62,011 bases of DNA, from the NCBI GenBank assembly GCA_003134855.1, contig PLCS01000005.1, positions 1 through 62,011 on the forward strand, given 5' to 3'. Under the pieces are notes generated by a model. That model did not search any database, was not told the origin of the DNA, and was given only the letters and a program-made list of their open reading frames with translations. Within the stretch, counting starts at the first letter, position 1, and every line of letters starts with the position of its first letter. Positions 47,317 to 55,956 of this stretch are shown here, one piece after another. Position numbers and translations under genes: made by a program. The stretch is from Acidobacteriaceae bacterium (GTDB lineage Bacteria > Acidobacteriota > Terriglobia > Terriglobales > Acidobacteriaceae).

Positions 47317-47439
47317 TCATCTCCTCCGGGAGAATCGAAGCAGGCGGGAAAGATTCATGTTGCAGCTGCCCGTTCCAGTGTATCGAAATTATTGCAGTAG
47401 CGCATGGTTTGCGACAGCATTCAGGGCTGGGGGGAGCGG

Positions 47440-47620
47440 CCTCAAGCAGTGTGCGGTGACACTGGAGATGGGCGGGCGGCAGACGCTGGACCGCGCGGGC
47501 ACTTGCGGCTGCTGTTCATGGGCGGGCGGGCGATTCAGGCAGTGATGCGACAGAACCGCGAGCCGAATTGGATTGCCTATGTGGGCGTGCCGATTTTACT
47601 CGGGCCGAAAGAGGCTATGG
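47440..47620 (+). pseudogene. Frameshifted partial copy of the beta-barrel gene
   Basis: The DNA matches the last part of the 45663 gene (about 46310-46485). In one frame it reads LEMGGRQTLDRA, then a one-base deletion near 47497 shifts the frame and it continues GHLRLLFMGGRAIQAVMR, NREPNWIAYVGVPILLGPKE. Neither frame has the 5' part of the gene. It is a remnant of a duplication, unlikely to be functional. Confidence 0.85.
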
Positions 47621-47703
47621 ACGGTGGCGCGAGAGCTGCAGGGGAAGACCCATCGAACACTCGTTGAGCGCAGCGGAATCTTCTCGTCCACTGACTAGGC
47701 AGC

Positions 47704-47740
47704 GCTCCAGGTCCGAGAATTCGGACCTGGAGCACCCAGA
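47704..47740 (+). repeat. Perfect palindrome with CACCCAG end
   Basis: 13-bp perfect stem GCTCCAGGTCCGA / TCGGACCTGGAGC with loop GAAT (47704-47733), followed by ACCCAG. It shares the GCACCCAG end of the TCCCA-type family with a different stem. It lies downstream of the secreted protein gene at 47766 and could end its transcript. Confidence 0.8.
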
Positions 47741-47765
47741 ACCTTGCGTAATCAGTGAAATGGCT

Positions 47766-48167
47766 TTAGCGTTTGTGCTCGACCGCGTGGCCGCGCCCAT
47801 CACGATATTCATTTCCTTTGAAGTGCGAGACCTTGTCGAGACGATTGCCCTGCGCGGCTTTTTCGCCGCGTTGCGGAGCTGCGCCTCTATAGCCGTTATC
47901 GGGATGATAACGGTTGTTTACGTGGCCGCGGAAGTTGGCAGAGCCATGAAACCAGGGACCGCTGCCGACGAAGACACCGCCCGAAAACCATTCTGGTCCA
48001 TAGTATCCGTAGGGAGCGCAGTTATAGGGAGCGGCGTCATAGTAGCCGTAAGGGCAATCAGGCGCGGTGCCAATCTCCACGGCAATTTGAGCCGTCGCTT
48101 TGGGAGCGGTTGCCATCAGGCAGCATCCAGCAACAGCCGAGAGCAGAACGAGCTTGAATCCAGTCAT
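47766..48167 (-). CDS. Small secreted protein, Tyr/Gly-rich
   Basis: 133 residues with a signal peptide (MTGFKLVLLSAVAGCCLMAT, cleavage near ATAQ). The mature part has two Cys in repeated CPYGYYDAAPYNCAPYGYYG, then VGSGPWFHGSANFRGHVNN and a basic, polar C-terminus. I recognise the pattern of small YG-rich exported proteins common in Acidobacteria but know no function. The gene is isolated, with a palindrome downstream. Confidence 0.75.
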   Translation of the reverse strand: MTGFKLVLLSAVAGCCLMATAPKATAQIAVEIGTAPDCPYGYYDAAPYNCAPYGYYGPEWFSGGVFVGSGPWFHGSANFRGHVNNRYHPDNGYRGAAPQRGEKAAQGNRLDKVSHFKGNEYRDGRGHAVEHKR

Positions 48168-48366
48168 GAATCCTCCTCAGGATTACGGGGCCTTCTGCGA
48201 GCACCCCTACACAATTCACCGTAGCGGCTGAGATCCTCATCGTCTGAGCAAAAGGAACCGAAGGCGATTCGGAGATCAGCTCGGGCGCGGAGTCGCAAAC
48301 GGAAGACAGTCGCACTCGCGCAGCCACTCGCAGCATGGGGGCCTGGTGTTGTATTGTTCAATCCGT

Positions 48367-49092
48367 ATGGATCGCACGCAGAGCAACGCCCCCCGCCCCG
48401 CGCCCGAGGCCGAAGAGGTCTACCGGCGCTGGATTCAGTTTCTCGATGAAGAGTTCACACGCCACCAGGCTCCGGAGCGGCGCTCGGAGATTGTGCGCGA
48501 CCAACTGACCCAGCTTTATCTGGGCCGGCCGGCTGGCGGCAAGCTGAACCTGACGCTCACCAGCGAACTGCCGGGCAACGTGGTCTCGCTCTCGCTGGAC
48601 CCGGAGAATGTGACGCTCGAAGCCGAGCACTTCGTCGACGCCGACCCCGAGCAGTACGCGCGGCGCAAGCCGCTGCTGTGGTTCTGGCAGATGTTCGACC
48701 GCTCGCCGATCGGGACCAACCACTGGCTGGGGCTGCGCTTCCGCGCGATGCTGGGGCGGCACCTCTTCGCGCGCATCGGCGCGGGGGTGAAGATCTTCCA
48801 CGGCGTGGAGCTGACCTTTGGCTACAACCTGGCTATCGAAGAGGGCGCCACCATCCGCCAGCACGCGCTGCTGAACGACCGCGGCGGCATCACCATCGGC
48901 AAGGGCGCGGTGATCGGATCCTTCGCGCGCATCTACTCGCACAGCCACGCGGTGCATGACTACGGCGAGGTGACACTGGTCGCGACCGTCATCGGCCCGG
49001 CGGCGCGTATCGCCAGCCACGCGATCGTGCTGGCCGGCCAGCACGTGGCCGCCGGAGAGCTGGTGGGCAGCTTCCCGGCCGACCGGGGCTGA
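48367..49092 (+). CDS. Hexapeptide-repeat acyltransferase
   Basis: Left-handed beta-helix acyltransferase, 241 residues from ATG 48367 (an in-frame TTG 48346 is possible). The N-terminal part is helical (EEVYRRWIQFLDEEFTRHQA). The C-terminal half has hexapeptide repeats (ITIGKGAVIGSFARIYSHSH) with a catalytic-type His. Such enzymes acetylate sugars or other small acceptors. It lies next to exopolysaccharide genes, suggesting polysaccharide modification, but it is convergent with them. Confidence 0.8.
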   Translation: MDRTQSNAPRPAPEAEEVYRRWIQFLDEEFTRHQAPERRSEIVRDQLTQLYLGRPAGGKLNLTLTSELPGNVVSLSLDPENVTLEAEHFVDADPEQYARRKPLLWFWQMFDRSPIGTNHWLGLRFRAMLGRHLFARIGAGVKIFHGVELTFGYNLAIEEGATIRQHALLNDRGGITIGKGAVIGSFARIYSHSHAVHDYGEVTLVATVIGPAARIASHAIVLAGQHVAAGELVGSFPADRG

Positions 49093-49109
49093 GACGGTTC
49101 GTGGAGGAT

Positions 49110-49153
49110 TCCCACCCTTGCGCCAGAAAAAAGCGCAAGGATGGGACACCCAG
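49110..49153 (+). repeat. TCCCA-type palindromic element between convergent genes
   Basis: TCCCACCCTTGCGC, A-rich loop, GCGCAAGGATGGGACACCCA, G. Same ends, different inner stem. Placed between convergent acyltransferase and sugar transferase genes, it could act as a bidirectional terminator. Confidence 0.82.
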
Positions 49154-49171
49154 CATTGAATGTGTATAGTT

Positions 49172-50032
49172 TTAGAGCGCGGCCGCGCCTTGCTCAGCTG
49201 ACGCAGGACGATCCATATAAGGCAGCTTGCGCGCGCGGGTCGAGGAGGCTTCCGCATCCGGCGCTCTGGAGAGCAGCACTCTGTCTTGGGCAAATGCCCC
49301 ATCGAGGAGCAGGCTTTCCATCAGCGAGCCGTCCCAACGGCGCAAAACGCTGTCCACAATGAGCTTGAGATCAGACAGAAATGTGGCGCGTTCCATATAC
49401 TCCGCGTCGAGCCGGCGTTTGGCAGGCAGAACGACCGTGTGGAAGTAGGATTCCAGATGATACCTGGGCACGCGGTCGAGGACCTCCTCCTCGCAGGCGA
49501 AGGCGATGGTGGCCGCGCCGGTGATTCCCGGGCGGCAGGGGAGATCGGAGATCATATGCTCCTGCAGCTTGGGACGGGGGCCTACCAGGCTCATATGCCC
49601 GGCTAACACATTGAACAACTGGGGCAGCTCATCGAGCTTCCAGCGGCGCAGAAAAAGGCCGATCAAAGTGAAGCTCTGGTTGCCGGCGGTGGTGACCGGA
49701 TTATGTTGATTGTCCCTGGCAATGAGCATGGTTCTGAATTTGAGAATGGTGAAGGCGCGGCCCTGATGCCCCATCCGCTTCTGCAGGAAGAGGATAGGGC
49801 CGGAGGAGGTGAGCCGCACCGCCAGCGCGATTGCCAGCAATACCGGGAGCAGCAAAGGCAGCACGGGCAGAACGCAGGCACAATCGAAGAGGCGCTTGAA
49901 GCCCGACCGCGACCAGGGACTCAGCCGCCTGAGGACCAGATAGGGCGCCGCCAGCGCAAAGTTGCGAGCCACGGACCTCCCATAGGTCAACTCCATCGTG
50001 CTGTGCGCCGGCCGCTGCGCGGGGCGGTTCAT
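49172..50032 (-). CDS. Polyprenyl-phosphate sugar-1-phosphate transferase (exopolysaccharide)
   Basis: Starts exopolysaccharide repeat units by moving a sugar-1-phosphate onto undecaprenyl phosphate at the inner membrane. The start at 50032 (MNRPAQRPAHSTMELTYGRS) is chosen because GGAAGG lies seven bases upstream; the frame is open to 50320. 286 residues: membrane hairpin (CVLPVLPLLLPVLLAIALAV), then KFRTMLIAR and the hallmark WKLDELPQLFNVLAGHMSLV with GPRP. It is the short form lacking the N-terminal membrane domain of WcaJ. Divergent from the SLBB export gene. Confidence 0.93.
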   Translation of the reverse strand: MNRPAQRPAHSTMELTYGRSVARNFALAAPYLVLRRLSPWSRSGFKRLFDCACVLPVLPLLLPVLLAIALAVRLTSSGPILFLQKRMGHQGRAFTILKFRTMLIARDNQHNPVTTAGNQSFTLIGLFLRRWKLDELPQLFNVLAGHMSLVGPRPKLQEHMISDLPCRPGITGAATIAFACEEEVLDRVPRYHLESYFHTVVLPAKRRLDAEYMERATFLSDLKLIVDSVLRRWDGSLMESLLLDGAFAQDRVLLSRAPDAEASSTRARKLPYMDRPASAEQGAAAL

Positions 50033-50522
50033 GGTCTGGCCTTCCAATGTCTGATGGGCGAGCGAATTTGCGTTCAAATGAACCTCTCCGGGACTGGGGT
50101 GAAAGAAATCCTTGGCGTTTGGAATTGTGGAAAAACCAGCGCTTCGCTGTCTGACGCGCAACTCTTGTTGCTTCTGTCTGGCCTGAATGGCAGAGAATTT
50201 CATAGGAAAAGCAAATCTTTCATCCTCGCCGCAGCCTTCACGGAGACAACGGGATGTGCATGAGAAGTTGCCGAACCATTGACCAGGCGATTCCAGATTC
50301 GATCCCATGCACACAGCCACACTGCCTTCACAGGAACCTTTGCCTCTTTATCGGCATGGGTAGCCGTGCGATGGCCGTTCGCTGATCGCTCGAAGCAATA
50401 CGTGTAGCAAAATGGGACAAGCGCGATTGCCGGTAGCAATATGGGACATGTGAAATTAACAAAAGCTAAAGAAGAAACAATGATGGGAGATCGTATTTTT
50501 ATTCGTGCTAGACTCCGTGCAT
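50033..50522. promoter_or_regulatory. Divergent control region of the exopolysaccharide genes
   Basis: 490 bases between divergent exopolysaccharide genes. A 16-base direct repeat with one mismatch, GTAGCAAWATGGGACA, starts at 50404 and 50433; the 29-base step is about three helical turns, as for an activator or repressor binding to one face. The DNA becomes A/T-rich from 50445 towards the SLBB gene. No clear -35/-10 pair. A short open frame at 50480-50581 overlaps the SLBB start. Confidence 0.5.
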
Positions 50523-53204
50523 ATGAATTACTTAACGCATGGAAACGGCAGCAGGAATTACCGTTCCAGCTCGGCCCATGATCGGCCCGCAGCGTGGCTT
50601 CGCACGGCCGGGAAGATGGGGCTTCTTCTGCTGATCGCGTCTCTTGCGCCGGCCGCGCGCGCCCAGCAGACGCCGCAGCAGAGCGGCAATCCGGAAGGGA
50701 ACGAGAGCCAGAGCGGAATGGATTGCTTCGACCCTTTGCTGGCGACCACGCCAGAGTGCATCGCACAGAGTCAGGAAGAAACCAATCCGCTGCTGACTCC
50801 GCAATCGCGCAGTTCGCAGCCGGGAGAATACAGAGATCAATCGCGGAATCCCAGTAACAATTACACCGACACGGAGAACTTGTCGCGGCAGCAACCGAAT
50901 CGCAACCAGCCGCTGCCGGTGAAACTGCCGCCGGAGGCGCCGACCGAGTTTCAGAGGTTTGTCGGTTCGACGATTGGCCAGGTATTGCCTATCTATGGAG
51001 CGAGCCTCTTTGGCAGCGTGCCCTCCACCTTTGCGCCGCTGGACATGACTCCTGTGCCACCCGATTACGTTCTCGGGCCGGGCGACGAGCTGCGCATCCG
51101 CGTCTGGGGCCAAGTGAACTTCCAAAGCAACGTGCGCGTGGACCGCTCGGGGGAGATCTTCCTGCCCCAGGTAGGCCCGGTGCATGTCTCGGGCATGCCC
51201 TTCTCGGCGCTCAATGCGCATCTGCGCGGCGCGGTGGGGCGCGTCTATCGCAACTTCGATCTGACGGCGGATGTGGGTCAGATTCGCTCGGTACAGGTGT
51301 ATGTGGCGGGCGCGGCGCGGCGTCCCGGCGTCTATACAGTAAGCGCGCTGAGTTCGCTGGTGGACGCGCTGTTCGCGAGCGGCGGACCCACGGTGCAAGG
51401 CTCGATGCGGCAGATCCAACTGCGCCGCGGGAGCGCGTTGGTCACGGAGTTCGATCTCTATGGCCTGCTGATTCACGGCGACAAGTCGAAGGACGTGAAG
51501 CTGCAATCCGGTGATGTGATCTTCATTCCCCCGGCCGGCCCGCAGACGGCCGTCACCGGGAGCGTGCGCAATCCCGCCATCTACGAGCTGCGGGAGCATG
51601 AATCGCTGACGGATCTTCTGGCCGATGCCGGAGGCGTCACCTCGGTAGCGGCGGAAGCGCGGGTCTCGATTGAGCGCATTGAAGATCATCGCGACCGGCA
51701 TGCGATGGAGGTGGGCTACGATGCGAGCGGCCTGGCCACTTTGCTGGCCGACGGCGACCTGGTGCGTGTTTTTTCGATTGTACCGCTCTACCGGAAGACG
51801 GTCATCCTGCGCGGGAACGCCGCCAACCCCGGCCGCTTTGCGTGGCATCCGGGGATGCGCGTCAGCGAGCTGATTCCGGACAGGGAATCGCTGATCACGC
51901 GGAATTACTGGTGGAAGCGGGCGCAGTTGGGTCAGTCCGTGCCGGAGTTCGATCCGGTGCAGGGCTACGACAATCTGCGCCAGCCGGCGGAGAATCGCGC
52001 GATTCCGATCAAAGCGCTTCCTTTGGAGGACGCGAGCACAGCGAATCCGGCGCAGAACCAGAATCAGAGCGTGAATCCGGCGCAAAACCAATATCAGAGC
52101 TATCTCAACGCGAATCCGGCGCAGAGTCAGAATCTGAGCGCGGAGCAGCGCTCCGGTAGCACGACGCTGGCGGCCGCGCAGTCGTCTTCTGTTTCTCGCG
52201 TTCCCCTCCCGGCACAGCGCACCGAAATCAAGGCGCTGGCGCCGGAGATCGATTGGAATTACGCCGCCATCGAGCGGCTCGACGCGGAGACGCTGAAGAA
52301 CACCGTGATTCCCTTCGATCTGGGCAAACTGGTGCTGCAGCACGATGGCTCGCAGGATCTTGAGCTGCAAGCCGGAGATGTCGTGACGATCTTCTCGGAG
52401 GCCGATATCCGGGTGCCGATTGCTCAGCAGACGAAGCTGGTCACGCTGGGCGGAGAATTCGCGCACGCCGGGGTGTACACGGTCCAGCCCGGCGAAACAT
52501 TCCGGCATCTGGCGGAGCGCGCCGGGGGTCTGACGCCCGATGCTTATCTGTACGGCTCGGAGTTGACGCGGGAGTCGACGCGCGCCGTTCAGCAGGCCAG
52601 AATCGATGAATACGTGCAGAGCCTGAGTATGGGAATCCAGCGAAGCAGCCTGGCGATGTCGGCGTCGCCGGCCAGTTCGGCGCAGGATATGGCCAGCGCC
52701 AATGCGGCCCAGAACAGCGAACGGGACCTTCTTGCGGCGCTGCGGCAGATTCGCGCAACGGGCCGTATTGTGCTGCGATTTACGTCCGACTCGAGCGGGA
52801 CGAACAGCTTTCCGGAGATCACCATGGAGGACGGAGACCGTTTTATCGTCCCGCATATTCCCGCCACGGTCAATGTGGTCGGCGCAGTCTACGATCAAAA
52901 TTCCTTTCTGTACGCGCGGGGGCTGCGAGCGGGCGATTACCTGAAGCAGGCCGGCGGTCCCAACCGGGATGCCGACCGAAGCCATGTGTTTATCATCCGC
53001 GCCGACGGCGAGGTGGTGAGCCACGACAAGGGCAGAAAAGCGTGGGGCGGCAGCGGTTTCGACAGCCAGTTCATGAGTCCGGGCGATACGATCGTTGTCC
53101 CGGACAGGACCTACAAGCAGTCCGCGTTGCGCGGCATCGTTGACTGGTCGCAGATGTTCTCGCAGTTCGCACTGGGGGCAGCGGCGTTGAGCGTGCTTAA
53201 ATAG
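50523..53204 (+). CDS. Polysaccharide export protein with multiple SLBB domains
   Basis: Outer-membrane/periplasmic export protein of the Wza class. ATG 50523 is preferred over an in-frame GTG at 50505; 893 residues. A signal peptide ends LAPAARAQ. A Gln/Asn-rich linker leads to the Poly_export domain (PPDYVLGPGDELRIRVWGQV; VDRSGEIFLPQVGPV), followed by several SLBB domains (VYVAGAARRPGVYTVSALSS; VTGSVRNPAIYELREHESLT; VTLGGEFAHAGVYTVQPGET). At 52044-52139 are three copies of an NPAQNQ-type repeat. The C-terminus may form the membrane-spanning part. The Wzz gene follows. Confidence 0.92.
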   Translation: MNYLTHGNGSRNYRSSSAHDRPAAWLRTAGKMGLLLLIASLAPAARAQQTPQQSGNPEGNESQSGMDCFDPLLATTPECIAQSQEETNPLLTPQSRSSQPGEYRDQSRNPSNNYTDTENLSRQQPNRNQPLPVKLPPEAPTEFQRFVGSTIGQVLPIYGASLFGSVPSTFAPLDMTPVPPDYVLGPGDELRIRVWGQVNFQSNVRVDRSGEIFLPQVGPVHVSGMPFSALNAHLRGAVGRVYRNFDLTADVGQIRSVQVYVAGAARRPGVYTVSALSSLVDALFASGGPTVQGSMRQIQLRRGSALVTEFDLYGLLIHGDKSKDVKLQSGDVIFIPPAGPQTAVTGSVRNPAIYELREHESLTDLLADAGGVTSVAAEARVSIERIEDHRDRHAMEVGYDASGLATLLADGDLVRVFSIVPLYRKTVILRGNAANPGRFAWHPGMRVSELIPDRESLITRNYWWKRAQLGQSVPEFDPVQGYDNLRQPAENRAIPIKALPLEDASTANPAQNQNQSVNPAQNQYQSYLNANPAQSQNLSAEQRSGSTTLAAAQSSSVSRVPLPAQRTEIKALAPEIDWNYAAIERLDAETLKNTVIPFDLGKLVLQHDGSQDLELQAGDVVTIFSEADIRVPIAQQTKLVTLGGEFAHAGVYTVQPGETFRHLAERAGGLTPDAYLYGSELTRESTRAVQQARIDEYVQSLSMGIQRSSLAMSASPASSAQDMASANAAQNSERDLLAALRQIRATGRIVLRFTSDSSGTNSFPEITMEDGDRFIVPHIPATVNVVGAVYDQNSFLYARGLRAGDYLKQAGGPNRDADRSHVFIIRADGEVVSHDKGRKAWGGSGFDSQFMSPGDTIVVPDRTYKQSALRGIVDWSQMFSQFALGAAALSVLK

Positions 53205-53273
53205 CAGGATTTGGGCAACAATGTTTGTAGAACGCAGGCAGGAATGGACCGGTCCATTACTTGGCAGGAGCCG

Positions 53274-54539
53274 ATGACGACGAATACTGTGCTTTCCGGA
53301 GAGAATGAGCACGCCGGAGCTCGTACTGAACCCAGCGCGGCCGGGCGGGGCGCGGAAGAGTTCTACACTATCTCCCTGTTTGATCTTCTGATCGTCATCG
53401 CCGAGCGGAAGCGCTTCATTCTCTGGGTCAACGCGGTCTTCGCAATGCTCGCGCTCGTGATCGCGCTGCTTCTGCCCAATCGCTACACCGCGACGGTGAC
53501 GCTGATGACACCGCAGCAGAACACGTCGATGGGCGCCCTGCTGGCCTCGCAGATGGGCAATATGGGAGGGATGGCCGCGCTGGCAACCGGCGGAAACCTG
53601 CTCAAGAACCCCAACGATACCTTCGTCGGGCTGCTGACCAGCCGCACGGTCGAAGACGCCATGGTGCGGCATTTCGGGCTGATGGAGGAGTACGACAAAA
53701 AATACCTCTCCGATGCGCGCAGGAAGTTCGAGAAACGCACGAAAGTGGACGGCAGCGGCAAGGATGGCCTGATCCACATCTCGGTCGAGGATCACGATCC
53801 TAAGCGCGCGGCGGAACTTGCCAATGGCTACGTCGAGCAGTTTCGTAATCTCTCGCAGCATCTGGCCATCACCGAGGCCTCGCAGCGCAGGCTTTTCTTC
53901 GAGCAGGAGCTTGAGCAGGCGAAGAACAACCTGGCCGCCGCTGAAGAGGCGCTGAAGCAGACGGAGCAGACGACCGGGCTGATCGAGCTGAGCGGCCAGG
54001 CGAAGGCGTTGATCGAATCGGCCGCAATCCTGCGCGCGCAGATCACCGCCAGGGAAGTGCAGATTCAAGGGATGCAAACCTATGCCACCGGCGAAAACGC
54101 CCAGTTGGTGCAGGCACAGCGGGAGCTGGAAGGGCTGCGCGCGCAGTTGGCCAAGATGGGCGGCTCGGAAGACAGCGCCAGTGGCGGATTCATTGTTCCC
54201 AAGGGCAAGGTTCCCGAAGCCAGCCTGGAATACGTCCGCAAATTGCGCGACGTCAAGTACTCGGAAGCGATCTTTGAAATCCTGGCGCGGCAGTTTGAGT
54301 TTGCCAAGCTTGACGAAGCCAAGCAGGGAGCGCTGATTCAGGTGGTCGATCCAGCCGTTGCTCCCGACAAGCGATCCTTTCCGTTGGTGGTCCCCATCGT
54401 GATCGTATCCGCCCTGGTGGGATTCTTCCTGGGGATTATCGCGGTTCTCTTTCAGGCCGGATACCGGCGCCTGAAGGAGGATCCGGAAAATGCTCTCAAG
54501 TTCAATCATCTCCGCAAGGCGTTTTCCTTCAACGGATGA
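53274..54539 (+). CDS. Wzz-type chain-length / polysaccharide co-polymerase
   Basis: Inner-membrane protein setting polysaccharide chain length and linking synthesis to export. Start ATG 53274 (421 residues) has AGGAG three bases upstream; ATG 53244 is equally possible. Order: cytoplasmic N-terminus, ISLFDLLIVIAERKRF into TM1 (about 45-70), periplasmic part with coiled coil (LEQAKNNLAAAEEALKQTEQ), Pro-containing TM2 (RSFPLVVPIVIVSALVGFFL). No fused tyrosine kinase domain. It follows the SLBB gene closely. Confidence 0.9.
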   Translation: MTTNTVLSGENEHAGARTEPSAAGRGAEEFYTISLFDLLIVIAERKRFILWVNAVFAMLALVIALLLPNRYTATVTLMTPQQNTSMGALLASQMGNMGGMAALATGGNLLKNPNDTFVGLLTSRTVEDAMVRHFGLMEEYDKKYLSDARRKFEKRTKVDGSGKDGLIHISVEDHDPKRAAELANGYVEQFRNLSQHLAITEASQRRLFFEQELEQAKNNLAAAEEALKQTEQTTGLIELSGQAKALIESAAILRAQITAREVQIQGMQTYATGENAQLVQAQRELEGLRAQLAKMGGSEDSASGGFIVPKGKVPEASLEYVRKLRDVKYSEAIFEILARQFEFAKLDEAKQGALIQVVDPAVAPDKRSFPLVVPIVIVSALVGFFLGIIAVLFQAGYRRLKEDPENALKFNHLRKAFSFNG

Positions 54540-54701
54540 CGCTTGGGATTCTCGTTCCTATCTTTGATTGCACGTTTCGATGCACCCGTGCGAAGAGCAA
54601 ATCCTGGCACTATCCATTCCCAGCATTCCGCTGCGCTCCATGCAGGGCTATTCTCGTCCGCAAACTCCGGGAGTGGCCAGCCCGGTCAGGGGCCGATTCT
54701 C

Positions 54702-55856
54702 GTGAGAGAGAATGAAGAAGTGGTTCGTCTGTCGTTCCAACTCGATGCCAGTCCGCACTCCGAGCCTGCCGTTCTGAGCAGAGAGCGGGCGCGAGGGCTG
54801 GCGCTGGAGGCGGGATTTGCCGAGGCTGGGCTGGCCGCGCTGCCTCACACTCATCAGGAGCGGGATGCGGCGCGCTTCGAGGAGTGGGTGCGGGCCGGTC
54901 GCGCGGGCTCGATGCGCTACCTGGAGCGGAGCGGCGAGGACGGGCGCTTGCTGCGCGCGCGGATACCGTTTCCGTGGGCGCGCTCGGCGGTAGTTTGCTG
55001 GGCGAACTACAACGGCGAGCAGCCGCGCTCGACGGAGCCGGCAGCCGAGGGCGCGGGATGGATTGCGCGCTACGCCTGGTCGAGCCAGGTGAACGCAGAG
55101 GGCAGACGGCGGCCCAGCGACTATCACAAGGTGCTGCTGAAGCGATTGAAGGCGCTGGAGGCGCGGCTGCATGAGGAGTTCGGCGCCTTCGAGGCGCGGG
55201 CCTTCGTGGACACCGGGCCGGTAGTCGAGCGGGCGCTGGCGGAGGCGGCCGGATTGGGCTGGACGGGCAAGAACACCTGCCTGATCCATCCTAAGCTGGG
55301 GTCGTTTGGATTCCTGGCGGTGCTGCTCACCTCGCTGGAGATCGATGTGCCAGCTGCGCTGCAGCCGGATCGCTGCGGGAGCTGCCGGCGCTGCCTGGAG
55401 GCCTGCCCGACCGGCGCGCTGATCGCACCCTACCAGATGGATGCATCGCGCTGCATCGCTTACTTGACCATCGAGCATCGCGGGGCGATTGCGCCGGAAC
55501 TGATGGAAGGGATGGGGCGGCAGGTCTTCGGCTGCGACATCTGCCAGGATGTGTGTCCGTGGAATCGCAAGGCTTTGCTTGGCGGCGATGGGGAGTTGGA
55601 GGCACGGACTGAGCTGGTGAACCCGGCGCTGGAGGTTCTGGCCGCGCTGGACGAGGCGGGGTTCGAGCGTGCGTTCAATGGCTCGCCGGTGCGGCGGGCG
55701 GGATTTTGGGGACTCAAGCGCAATGTGGCCATCGCGATGGGCAATAGCAGGATGGGCCGGTTCGCGCCCTGGCTGGAAGATTGGGCCGATGTTGCGGATG
55801 AGGGGCTGCGGAGCGCGGCTCGGTGGGCACGGGAAAAGCTGAAGGAGTCGCGATGA
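54702..55856 (+). CDS. queG: Epoxyqueuosine reductase
   Basis: Last step of queuosine tRNA modification: cobalamin-dependent reduction of epoxyqueuosine. Two 4Fe-4S motifs: CGSCRRCLEACP (C225, C228, C231, C235) and CDICQDVCPW (C278, C281, C285). FVDTGPVVERALAEAAGLGW is the conserved active-site block. GTG 54702 gives 384 residues, the family length; the frame is open back to 54543, and GTG 54720 is possible. No other queuosine gene is nearby. Confidence 0.92.
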   Translation: MRENEEVVRLSFQLDASPHSEPAVLSRERARGLALEAGFAEAGLAALPHTHQERDAARFEEWVRAGRAGSMRYLERSGEDGRLLRARIPFPWARSAVVCWANYNGEQPRSTEPAAEGAGWIARYAWSSQVNAEGRRRPSDYHKVLLKRLKALEARLHEEFGAFEARAFVDTGPVVERALAEAAGLGWTGKNTCLIHPKLGSFGFLAVLLTSLEIDVPAALQPDRCGSCRRCLEACPTGALIAPYQMDASRCIAYLTIEHRGAIAPELMEGMGRQVFGCDICQDVCPWNRKALLGGDGELEARTELVNPALEVLAALDEAGFERAFNGSPVRRAGFWGLKRNVAIAMGNSRMGRFAPWLEDWADVADEGLRSAARWAREKLKESR

Positions 55857-55873
55857 AGTGCGGGTTCGTGGTA

Positions 55874-55890
55874 TCCCACCCATGTCTTTG
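55874..55890 (+). repeat. Half copy of the TCCCA-type element
   Basis: TCCCACCCATGTCTTTG, the left end of the palindromic family, 18 bases after queG. The complementary right arm is missing. Confidence 0.45.
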
Positions 55891-55956
55891 AGACTATTCT
55901 TATAGTAAGAACCATGCGGCATTTGCGAGGCGGGTGATTGGGCGGGAGAGAGTTTT

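Noticed and set aside
50404..50448. Insertion-sequence ends
   Set aside because: The copies are direct rather than inverted, and no transposase or target duplication is present.
50480..50581. 33-residue leader peptide (MMGDRIFIRARLRAYE...) overlapping the SLBB start
   Set aside because: No convincing ribosome-binding site and no feature of attenuation; it could be chance.
50532..54509. 1325-codon open frame on the - strand opposite the SLBB and Wzz genes
   Set aside because: It spans two well-recognised + strand genes and has no start context or family resemblance; antisense shadow.
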